Assembly: GCA_022494885.1 (NCBI GenBank)
Contig: JAGVSM010003692.1
Span: forward strand, 202,933-266,932
Length of the DNA stretch: 64,000 nucleotides
Source: Micrasema longulum
Taxonomy: Eukaryota > Arthropoda > Insecta > Trichoptera > Brachycentridae
Direction of reading: 5' to 3'
This document shows, piece by piece, positions 1 through 8,645 of the stretch (position 1 is its first letter; every line of letters begins with the position of its first letter). A program made the position numbers and the translations under genes. The notes under the pieces were generated by a model. The model made no database searches, was not told the origin of the DNA, and was given only the letters and a program-made list of their open reading frames with translations.

Positions 1-94
1 AAATTATAAATACATATGTGTGTACGTAACGAAATAAATAATTTTGGATAAGGGTGAACAAGACGATTAAAAATAAAAAAAATAAAATTTCAGA

Positions 95-300
95 ACGTAT
101 TACAACAAAGATGTATTGCATTTTAGAGAAGGTTATATAAAATTTTTGACATATACAAGGCTTATGACCTGTATTTAGCTAGTTTAAGTTGTCACTTTAC
201 ACTCTGTGTAACGTTCACCATTCTCCCTGTGTTTGAGCATCGAAAGATACTGGGCTCAATTTCTGTGTAATTTGAAAAAAAAATTTTTTTGGTAAGTGAT
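95..300 (+). repeat. Family-E element, degraded copy
   Basis: Shares the family-E left end (a 'ttacaaca' start, then 'tttagagaaggttatat') and core ('ggcttatgacctgt', then 'cactttacac', 'tgtgtaac', 'ttcaccattct') with copies near 2.2, 4.8, 14.2, 20.4, 44.3 and 48.1 kb. The central palindrome AAGTGGCCACTT is mutated here. The right half is missing. Confidence 0.6.
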
Positions 301-890
301 TTTAGACTGTGATGTTTAACTGTCCTTTGACTGGCACCTGAAATGTAAGTCTAATATACTAACCTTAGATAAATTAACTTTGTTTTTAATAATGCAGTAC
401 CCTTTCCACCGTCGCGCGTCGGCGTCGGGGGTGGATAAGAGTTTCAAGTTGAAAAATAATGTTTTTCCGTTTTTTCTTTCTTTACAAATTAGTATTAGTA
501 TAAACATACACAAAATATCGTCAGTGTGGCAAATATTGTTTTTATGAATCTTCGATTCTGTTCTCAAATAATTTAATATGTTATTAAGTAACATTTTACT
601 TGAGATTTATATTAGCAGGAAAATCTCAACTTAAGTGAACCCAACTCGTATGAACACAACTCAAGTGAAACAGTTTTATTGCTTTTAAAGGCAGATTTCA
701 TTGCATGGAATGGAGCTTTATAAGATTAGAACGAGCAGTAAAATCTTACAATTTGTTTGAGATAAAAAACAAACTAGATAAAGATTTTTGTGATTAGAAT
801 TTTCTTAACATATTCAAACATACCTACAATTAGCCTCATTGTTATTTTTTGTAGATATTTCAAGAAAAACCTTCGTAGTAAATATTTATC
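301..890. other. No gene or recognised element
   Basis: AT-rich sequence with a small CpG-containing patch near 405-440. Short open frames have no recognisable domain and look like chance frames. Confidence 0.6.
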
Positions 891-1105
891 TGCCTCGTGG
901 TGTAATTGTCAGCGCGCTTGCCTACCAAGAGATCTTGGGTTTGATTCCCGAGATGGTTGGCGTGAAATATTTATTTGAAAACGTATTTTTCATAGTTCCT
1001 GGATTGACACCGGACCCGTAAGACCAAGATATGCTGCGATTGAAGTAACAATGCAGTGCCCAACGTGGAAAGAGAATGATAATGTGAATTATTATAAATC
1101 GAAGA
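891..1105 (+). mobile_element. SINE family D (tRNA-derived)
   Basis: The tRNA-like head 'gcctcgtggtgtaa' with B-box-like 'gggtttgattcccgag' is followed by a body ending in 'atgcagtgcccaacgtgg' and 'gatgataatg'. The same head and body occur on the minus strand at 22366-22603 and 8268-8520. Open frames across it are chance frames through the tRNA-like head. The copy is decayed. Confidence 0.7.
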
Positions 1106-1110
1106 TTGTT

Positions 1111-1599
1111 CACACTAATTAGTATTTTTTTTATTTAATCCAACATATGTTACAAATACATCGTTTGCAATTTTTTTTATACAATAGGTACAATCAATAA
1201 CATTTCCTTTTTATTTATGGGTGTAGCCACTCCACTGAGACACAGGCACGTTCCGGAGTGTCAGTGTATTATTTTATACAAAATAGTATATTCTTTCACA
1301 TCAATTGTCAAGTCACCTCAAATTATATAGGTGCAAAAAATAAAAAAATATACATAAAAAGATTTTCACACATACCTACATGAATTGAATGAGAAGGGAC
1401 TTTTATGAAAATAAAATTATATTCTGATATACGAAACAAATTTCTCAGCTTCCTGTCTAGTCTTTTCAGTTATCCATTTGTGAACTAGAGTTTTGGAAAC
1501 ATTGTTTTTCATTTTGCGTAAGCAAATATTGATAAATCGGTAACAATATATCCATACTTAAAAAGTTGTATAGCTTAGGGGCCAGAAAATTATAGTGTA
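1111..1599. other. No gene or recognised element
   Basis: AT-rich DNA. I see no domain-bearing frame and no repeat shared with the rest of the window. Confidence 0.55.
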
Positions 1600-1735
1600 T
1601 ATGGCATTTTTATCGAGTTGTAAATAACTCACTATTAGGAAAAGGGGTACCAAGTTCTGGTAGAGCGGGGTGCGAATCTCGGACCTCTGATCCGTGAGTC
1701 CGAGGCACTAGCCACGGGACCACAACCCGATTCTT
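1600..1735 (-). mobile_element. SINE family B (tRNA-derived)
   Basis: Read on the minus strand: 'gggttgtggtcccgtggcta', then 'ctcggactcacgga', a B-box region, 'tattcctaatagtgagtta'-like sequence and 'caactcg'. The same unit occurs at 19223-19365 and 36677-36815 on the plus strand. The head is tRNA-like and the 3' body is AT-rich. Confidence 0.7.
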
Positions 1736-2035
1736 ACCATTATCGCGGTAACCCAACTTCGTCCAAAAACAAACTTCCTTTCATAAATTTTTAGGATAAA
1801 AATAATAGTAAAAATAAAAATAAAAAGGGGGATACATTACAGTTTTCCCCAAAAATATAGATGAAGTGATTACACATAAGGAAGGCGAAAAAACATATTT
1901 TTTGTATTTACCTTATTTCCGGCTCATAATTTCTACATTCTTTAAAACGAAAATACGTTTTTGTTTACCTGGAACAAATAGAAAACAATAGTTATTAAAA
2001 TGCGGACTTTAAATCACTTTTCGTCTATACGTTTT

Positions 2036-2102
2036 TCAATTTCATATTTTATATTTTATATTTCACATTTCATATTTTATATCTCATATTTTATATATTT
2101 TG
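2036..2102. repeat. AT-rich short tandem repeat
   Basis: Imperfect tandem copies of a roughly 10-base unit, 'catattttat' or 'atatttcaca'. Low-complexity satellite-like tract in otherwise featureless DNA (1736-2194). Confidence 0.7.
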
Positions 2103-2194
2103 ACACTTGAAAAATAATATAAACACACCACAACCACAATAATATGTCCTCTCTCATACCATTATAACACCCACACACACTTATACACTTACCC

Positions 2195-2350
2195 TATCTT
2201 ATGACCTGTCATTGGCTGGTTTAAGTGGCCACTTTACCCACTGTATTCACCATTTTGCCTATGTTTGAACATCCATATTTCTTAAATTCTTCCATTTGTT
2301 GATTTTAATGAAGTTAAAAAACTGAAAAATTGGCGTTTATTATAAAAAAA
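2195..2350 (+). repeat. Family-E element, core fragment
   Basis: Contains the conserved core 'cttatgacctgtcattggct' directly followed by 'ggtttaagtggccacttta', then 'gcctatgtttgaacatcc' and the 'gaagttaaa...ctgaaa' block. It lacks the element ends seen at 44320-44664. Confidence 0.75.
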
Positions 2351-2519
2351 TAATTCAATTTATTGCATTTGCAAAATAGTAAGGAGTATATAATACAAAA
2401 AAGTGAAAAATAAATTTTAATAATTATAGCGACTGCTTTTCTTGACAATTAGCTTACCAACCTCCGACTAAATGCAATAAATAGCATGATAAATAATAAA
2501 TAAAAAAACAAAAATAGCA

Positions 2520-3290
2520 GTTATGGAATATTTTCCATTTTTACCCCGGTGAAATTCAAATATGTGATTGCGCAGCAGGATTGTACGTCGCGAAACATAA
2601 ATATTTTCACGTTTAATATCAGGTGTTCAAGGATGTTCCATTGTGATCGCGAATACGATAAACAACCATGACGAGAAATTGTTATCACGTCGCTCATTGG
2701 CACGTCGATAGTTATTTGTGATTGAGCTACAGATAGACCTTCGTCATGTAAGATTCCACGGTGTAATATCCAAAAGAAGGCAAGAAGCAAGGTCTGCTCA
2801 CGGATCGTGATTCGTGATACACCCCACGCCGTACGCCGCGCCGTAAACCAAGCACAGTCAAGCCGCAAGTAAATACCTGCCCGATTGAACCATAGTGTCA
2901 GGTACCTAGTTCAGGAAATCACGCCGTATTCGTATATGCCTTTTGTTACGTTTTGTCTGGTTGTTTATTGTACAATTTCAGTCCCTGATTTATTAGTCTC
3001 GATTGTTCTTGTCTCGTTTTGGAATATTGTATGCGATATTGTTCTGATATTCCTGTACTATGTCTATGTTGATTATGTTTTTTTCAAGTTTGTCTTTTTC
3101 TTCATTATGCCCGAGGTCACCAGTCCAGCGCTGCATCTGGATCCAGTCACCAGAGTCTGCCGAAGACGCATCCACCTTCTACACGCCGCCGCGCCGCAAC
3201 GCTTTTAGAACCTTCTATCCGTCACATACTCTTCGTCAGGTTATTTTTAAGATTACTCCTAAGGTTAGATTCAGCTTTTTTTTCTAATAT
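2520..3290. other. GC-richer unclassified island
   Basis: This stretch has clearly more CpG than its surroundings (for example 2810-2850 and 3110-3210). It has open frames on both strands, including a 115-codon minus frame ending at 2521 and a plus frame with a run of charged residues near 3110-3200. I recognise no protein family. It could be the LTR or untranslated leader of a decayed retroelement, or a unique conserved segment. No second copy is visible in the window. Confidence 0.3.
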
Positions 3291-3464
3291 TACATTCAAT
3301 TTACAAATTCAGATTTTATTTCATTATCCTCTCCCCCTATTAGTAAATTGACTGACTAGAAGCATGGTAACATTTTTTTATTTTTTTTATTTATGTTCAA
3401 AGCATTAACTTTGTGGTCAAACTTTTTAAATAATGTTAGTAAATAAACCACCTATTGACTTTTT

Positions 3465-3508
3465 ATGTCTACCGGTTTTGAGACTTACCCGTTTGTTCAT
3501 CAGGACAC
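3465..3508 (-). ncRNA. Hammerhead-ribozyme-like motif (P1)
   Basis: On the minus strand the order is: stem I strand GTGTC (3504-3508), core CTGATGA (3497-3503), an imperfect stem II with loop 'cgggta', core AAAA where GAAA is expected (3476-3479), a minimal stem III CCGG (3472-3475), UA at the cleavage position, and stem I partner GACAT (3465-3469). Stem I pairs, with one G-U. The G-to-A change follows a C, so CpG decay of an ancestral cGAAA would explain it. It is probably inactive now. Confidence 0.5.
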
Positions 3509-3529
3509 TCACTACACCAACATGCAAAT

Positions 3530-3544
3530 ACTAAAATACACTTT
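3530..3544. repeat. 15-bp target-site duplication, left copy
   Basis: 'actaaaatacacttt' here is repeated exactly at 3897-3911. The duplicated bases belong to the P1 repeat, whose sequence continues on both sides, so they mark an insertion into it. Confidence 0.8.
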
Positions 3545-3896
3545 TTTTTATTTATATCCCTACAGAGATGAGGTAGAATTTTTTCAAATTCAGGATTATG
3601 GATATTCGAGCGTTTACAGGGCTTATGACCTGTCATTGGCTGGGTTTAGTGGCCACTTTAAGTAGATACTACAACATTCCCCATTCCGCTTATTAGCGAA
3701 TATCCACACAGGTAACATTTTTGATTTTTGTATATTTCTTACTAAACGAGAAACCATTCACAAGCGAGTTGGAGCGCCATCTATGTATTTATATTGAAGT
3801 TAAGTATTTTAATTAGCAGATTACTTTAATATATACCTACTCCCCCTTGGGAGAAATCCAGATTTGTGTACAAATACACGTACCAAAATAATGTTG
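3545..3896 (-). mobile_element. Family-E' retroposon inserted in the P1 repeat
   Basis: A 352-bp element between 15-bp direct repeats. On the plus strand it starts with a T-run, so a poly(A)-like tail lies on the minus strand. It then carries 'atccctacagagatgagg', the family-E core 'acagggcttatgacctgt', 'attagcgaatatccacac', 'tggagcgccat' and the right end 'cttgggagaaatccag'. The same sequences build the composite at 20379-21084. The tail plus a long target duplication suggest target-primed reverse transcription. No coding capacity is seen. Confidence 0.7.
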
Positions 3897-3965
3897 ACTA
3901 AAATACACTTTCACTTTTACCGTCACCGTAACATATAAAGTATTTACGAAAAAATATATAAATTA

Positions 3966-4640
3966 CATGCAGAGTTAAAGGGGATGCAAACACCACCACG
4001 TCCGAACAAGCACTACAAGTAAGTTAATAGTATTGCCTGCTTATTATATATAATTTGAGCTTTATTCTTTAATTAAATTGGATTAATTTTTTTCTGTTGC
4101 AATTCGACGTGTATCTTTAATATTGTTAAAATATAAATGGAGGCTAGATTTCTAACCGTCCTTGTGCTCCAAATCTGCAAGGCGTGTTACAATCTAGCTT
4201 TTGTATGTTAGTTAAATTGTATGTAATTGGAAACGGGAAACTGAGTCCCAGCCGTCTATGCGCTCTGTAGCTGCAAGACGTGTTAAGATGTTTATTGTAC
4301 AGCGTCCTTGAGGTGATTTTCACTAAAATGGTGCTATAGAAGTAATCCAGAATAAATATATACATACACCTATAATTATATATTAGATTCATATTTATAA
4401 TTACTTGTTTATAAATTTTATATAATATATCATTACAAATTAATAATACCATGTTGTAGGCATAATAGGTTAACGCACTATGCAATTTTGTTTTATTTAA
4501 ATGGTCTGTGAATTTACACACAATTATGTATATGTACATATATATACATTCACATACATATACACACAAGCATACACATATACATACAAAATATAATATT
4601 AATTACAGTAAAAGGTACAACACACAAAAAATCACAAAAC
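3966..4640. other. AT-rich DNA with TA/CA microsatellite
   Basis: A TATA/CATA-rich simple repeat lies at about 4518-4595 ('tatatacattcacataca' type). The minus frame that runs through it is low-complexity and not a gene. Nothing else recognised. Confidence 0.6.
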
Positions 4641-4705
4641 AAAAAAAACTATGCAAACAATTTTAAGCCGATCTCGTACTTCAAAATGTCTTCAAATAAC
4701 ATTAT

Positions 4706-4820
4706 TTCAACAATGTTTGATTATGTCCAAATGCTTGCAGACTGGCTGGATTTCCTCCCTAGGGAGTTGTTCATATTTAAATTTATTTCAACAGAGAGGG
4801 AAAACATTTTTGAGAAGGGA
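4706..4820 (+). repeat. Family-E inverted-repeat arm 1
   Basis: About 115 bp that recur as a near-perfect reverse complement at 5098-5212. It includes 'gtccaaatgcttgcagac', the 12-base palindrome CTCCCTAGGGAG, 'tttcaacagagaggg' and 'ttttgagaaggga'. The palindrome position is conserved in other family-E copies. Confidence 0.85.
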
Positions 4821-5097
4821 ATATGGAAGTCTAGGCATTTACAGGGCTTATGACCTGTCATTATTTATTTATTGACACTTTATATACATATACAATAAAT
4901 ATACATATAAGGGCGGGCATATTGCCTTAAGGCAATTTCTTCCTACCTACCCAAACCGTTCAGTTTCAGTCATTGGCTGGTTTAAGTGGCCACTTTACAC
5001 ACTGTGTAACATTCACCATTCTGCCCATGTTTGAACATCCACATTTCCTCAACTCTTCCATCTGTTAACTTTTGTGAAGTAAAAGAGCTGAAACCTT
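4821..5097 (+). mobile_element. Family-E core with a short nested insertion
   Basis: The core runs 'ggcatttacagggcttatga', 'cctgtcatt', then resumes at about 4971 with 'ggctggtttaagtggccact' and 'ttacacactgtgtaac'. The interrupting piece (about 4863-4976) is bounded by 'gtcatt' on both sides. On the minus strand it reads as a LINE-like 3' end: 'ggaagaaattgccttaaggc' followed by an (aata)n-like tail. The core itself contains two exact palindromes, AAGTGGCCACTT and TTACACAcTGTGTAA. Confidence 0.7.
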
Positions 5098-5450
5098 TCC
5101 CTTCTCAAAAATGTTTTCCCTCTCTGTTGAAATAAATTTAAATATGAACAACTCCCTAGGGAGGAAATCCAGCCAGTCTGCAAGCATTTGGACATAATCA
5201 AACATTGTTGAATTACTACCTGGTAAAAGAAGAAGTATAAAAAATGGAAAATTGTTTCCAGGCGTTGCCTAGTAGGGGATTTGGTTCAGCCGGATGAATC
5301 TCACCCACGTGATAAAGGTTTCATAATAGTGTGTAAAGTGGCCACTTAAACCAGCCAATGACAGGTCATAAGCCCTGTAAATGCCTAGACTTCCATATTC
5401 CCTTCTCAAAAAGGTTTTCCCTCTCTGTTGAAATAAATTTAAACATTATT
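5098..5450 (-). repeat. Family-E arm 2 plus minus-strand core copy
   Basis: 5098-5212 is the reverse complement of arm 1. From about 5240 a further minus-oriented family-E segment follows: 'ttccaggcgttgcctagta', the core in reverse ('gtggccacttaaaccagcca'), and 'cttctcaaaaaggttttccc' at the right. The block from 4706 to 5450 is therefore two or more family-E segments in opposing orientations. Confidence 0.7.
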
Positions 5451-7137
5451 TCAATTCAAATGATCGATACTTATCAGGGATTCGATTTTAGATCTCTATC
5501 AAGCCATTTTGCAAATAGCGGATTACATCTTTTATAGTGGAAAACTCGTAAATTACTTAATTATTTATCGATATTCTATAGCAGACGAACAGTATTGAAT
5601 CCTGTTCACAATAACGACGATTAATGGATCCCCGACATGAAAACACTTTAAATCATAGCGTCGTAATATCGGCCGTTAGCGGCGGCGTTATACCGTCTCG
5701 GGTGTCGTTAGTGCCACAATATAACGAATCGTTACAAATATAGACGCACGCATTAAATAATACATCCCTTGACTTATTACTGTCACTAAACAGGGTAAAC
5801 CATTCAAGTTCGATACTGAAAATTCTTGGAGGGTATTCATTGTAATTTATTAAAGAAATAAAAGACGAGTGATATTTAGAACTCTTTATCTTATTTATTG
5901 TTTAAAAATAAAGATGAAGGTAACTATAACTATTCCATTGCGGAAACATACCTTCTTAATTGTAATGATGGTATTTGGCCCAAACAAGTAAAGCTTTTAG
6001 AACACGCATAAAAAGAACAATGGTCCATACACATGAGAGCAAAAACAACCCTTGATATTTTTTTAAGAAGCTATCAGACGTTGTACAGTGAGGAACTTTA
6101 GCCATATGGGAAATTGGATACAAAAATGTTTTCTTGCGCGCAGTAAAAATTAGAGCATTAAATTGTACGGCAAAGTTTCTTGAAAATGAAAAAAAAAAAA
6201 ATACACATTTTAATAAAAACGCACTACTTTGATCGACGTCACTGTTTCACATGAACCAACCAATGATATTGAAGGATATCCAGATGGCTCACCGAAAACG
6301 AACCAATCGGAAGAACTAACAAAGAACAACCTACCAACTAACACGCGCAGTTATTTCAGAAATATGAATCTGTAAAAAATCATATAGTACAGCGCTGATA
6401 GTATTAAAAAAAAACACAAATAACATTTTTGACTTAGTTTAATAGTAAATAAACAAAAAAAGACACTGAACTTCCTCATTGTCAAAAATATGTCTATTAA
6501 AATACAGTAGACACATGTTTGGCAATTCTTAAGTATCGGATGGCTTCTTAAAAAAAATACCAAGCTTTGTTTTTACTCTTCTGTAAATCTCATAAAATGC
6601 AGATTCTATGGTATACGTAGAGACCTTTGAGAACATGTAAACAATCCTGGTCTAATAATAATGATAATTATTATTTTTTTAATAAAAACAATTGGAAATA
6701 TTCATATTGCTCATAAAGGAAATAAATTATATAAATTGGATATCATTGAAACCAGTAGATTAAAAAATAAACCCAATATTGAATTACTTATTGGTCAGCC
6801 AATACATCATTATTTCCTACCGATGTATGTTGTATCCATTAAGATAAATTTACAAGAAAAAATATTTCTGAATACCTTATTTTTCAAACGTCCTAATTTT
6901 CAATGTTTAGGTTCACTGGGATGGTATAATAAAGAGCTATATTAAAGAGCTTGATAAAATAAAAACAGCAACAATAAATGTGTTAGAATTCATAAAAATT
7001 AACTCTTATATTAAACTAGTCACACTATGTAAAAAGGTCATTCAGACAAAAATAATTTCATTCAATTACTAGGATATTACTTTGAATTATTTATTCCAAC
7101 GATTTTTGTATAAATAATTTAATTGTATAATAATCAT
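5451..7137. other. No gene; CpG-rich patch
   Basis: Mostly AT-rich and featureless. A CpG-rich patch at about 5590-5760 ('ggccgttagcggcggcg') stands out. A short piece at about 5868-5890 ('aaataaaagacgagtgatat') matches the flank of the P3 repeat at 45745. The frame at 6661-6945 (94 codons) has no recognisable domain, and no second copy argues for or against it. Confidence 0.5.
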
Positions 7138-7225
7138 ACCAGAATCAAAGACGTCACAAAAGCGATGAAACCAGTAACAGTTTATTCCAAATTTGTAGAT
7201 TAAAGTATCACTCGACTTTTTTTCA
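7138..7225 (+). repeat. P3 repeat, degraded copy
   Basis: Matches the reverse complement of 45745-45835 over about 80 bp, including 'gatgaaaccagtaac' and 'ttccaaatttgtagattaaa'. The other copy carries a better preserved hammerhead-like motif. Here GAAA (7167-7170) is intact, but the CTGANGA core and stem I are decayed. Confidence 0.6.
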
Positions 7226-8267
7226 ATTATAATAGGGTGAAGACAGCAATAAACATCACGTCGTTTTGCCAGAGAGGATGGAACGCCAAATCATTATGTC
7301 TTTGTGTACATATATCGCTTCTTCTACATTCACACATATTTTCCTGCAAGCACGCCAATTATTCCGGCTTTTTGCATGTTTGCAAAAGCCAACAGACTTT
7401 ACTTCCGGGGAAAGTTTTGTTTATTCTGAGCTTTTTCTCGCCATCGTGTAAATGCCTACATAACTCGTACTATACCTTCTCTGTTACAACACAAATCTAT
7501 CAGCATGGAACTTATTTTTCATACTGGATTGAGACAAGTTTTATTTTGTCCAAAAATAAAAATGTGTTTCTAACCAGTAGGGCCCTCGCTTACATAGCTA
7601 TCAGAAGTCACATTACTTTATCTTGCTCCGTTCAAAAACAATCTTTTTACAAGGGTCCCATCGTCTACGTTTCCCGTCATTGCGGAAACGGATGTAGCGT
7701 CGGCGTCGCCCGGCGTCGTTAAACGGAATTAACTGCGTAATCACCTGCGAGGTATAACGGCCATAATAAATACAACCCCGGGTTGACGTTAGCCACCTTC
7801 GTTCACGGCACAAGCTTTCGTTTTCCCCGGATTTATTAGGAGAAATCCGTTTTGGTTTAACAGTTATATTTTATTGTTATTACTACCAAAATGTTTCTGT
7901 TCTAGGTATAGATTACACAGTTTCTACGATCACAATAGTCTTTTTTTCTTTTTTTATTATTAAACAATTCGTAATATTTTTTTTTTTTTTTTAAATAATC
8001 AAAGAGTCCTCCTCACTAGGAAAACCTGTTCTAAGGAGGACTGTACAGTGTTCAACATTTTTTTAACAAATTTCACAAGTCATTCATTTTTTTTTATCTC
8101 TTCTATCATAATTTTCTTAAGCCAGATTTCAATTTATACATTAAAATATTGTTTTTTATCATTACCTGTGTAATATTAAAAATATTACAACACTTATACC
8201 AATATATATTAATACATTAAACCATATCGTTCCACTTTATTTCCACCTACATTCCACATTAGTATAT
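7226..8267. other. No recognised gene; CpG-rich patch
   Basis: The frame 7237-7722 (161 codons) overlaps a CpG-rich patch (about 7650-7850, 'gtcggcgtcgcccggcgtcg'). It contains no domain I can name and has a biased Ser/His/Cys composition. I treat it as a chance frame. A 9-bp-arm hairpin ('gtcctcct...aggaggac') lies at about 8005-8043. Confidence 0.45.
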
Positions 8268-8520
8268 TTATATCATCATTATTTCCCCTTCCACATCAAA
8301 TGGTGCATAGGGTACTGTATTGTAATATTAAATGCAACGCATCTTGACCATCCGTTAAGGAAAGGTAATCAGTTTTACTGTTCAGGTACCAGTCCAAGGA
8401 CAGTGAGGCGTATCGCATTGTAAATTCAGCTTTATAAAAAAATATTTCACTTTGGCACTGCCGGGAATCAAACCTGGGAACTCAAGCGTAGTATGCGAAC
8501 ACTCATCTAAGATTCTGGTT
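8268..8520 (-). mobile_element. SINE family D, minus strand
   Basis: Plus-strand text reads 'atcatcattatttccccttc', 'aaatggtgcatagggtactg', 'aggtaccagtccaaggac', 'aaaaatatttcac' and 'ccgggaatcaaacctggga'. This is the reverse of the family-D body and B box. The terminal head is decayed. Confidence 0.7.
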
Positions 8521-8555
8521 CTATTCCACAAACACAACTGTATTTTTTATCTGCC

Positions 8556-8645
8556 CGGACACATATGTAGATTTATAAAAGCAGGTTTATTGACTTAGAG
8601 CAATTTCTTCCTACTTGCCAACACCATTTAAGAGGAGAAAATAAT
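8556..8645 (-). repeat. LINE-like 3' end fragment
   Basis: 'gagcaatttcttcctacttg' here resembles the nested piece at 4863-4970 ('ggcaatttcttcctacctac'). Probably the 3' terminus of a retroelement on the minus strand. Only the end is visible. Confidence 0.35.

Larger units (their letters stand above)
3425..3965 (-). repeat. Hammerhead-bearing repeat family P1, split by insertion
   Basis: Minus-strand copy of the repeat seen at 45560-45735 (+) and 30434-30690 (inverted pair). It is in two pieces. 3425-3544 carries the hammerhead-like core and 'tgcatgttggtg'. 3897-3965 continues with 'tttcgtaaatact' and 'gtgaaagtgtatttt' in minus-strand sense. The pieces are separated by the element at 3545-3896, and a 15-bp sequence is repeated on both sides. 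The outer 3' flank, 'gtcaataggtggttt' on the minus strand, matches the other copies. Confidence 0.7.

Noticed and set aside
4518..4595. CRISPR-like or satellite array
   Set aside because: Simple TA/CA microsatellite without unit-spacer structure.
7237..7722. 161-codon open frame as a gene
   Set aside because: No recognised domain, odd composition, and it runs into a CpG-rich patch; no splice or start context supports it.
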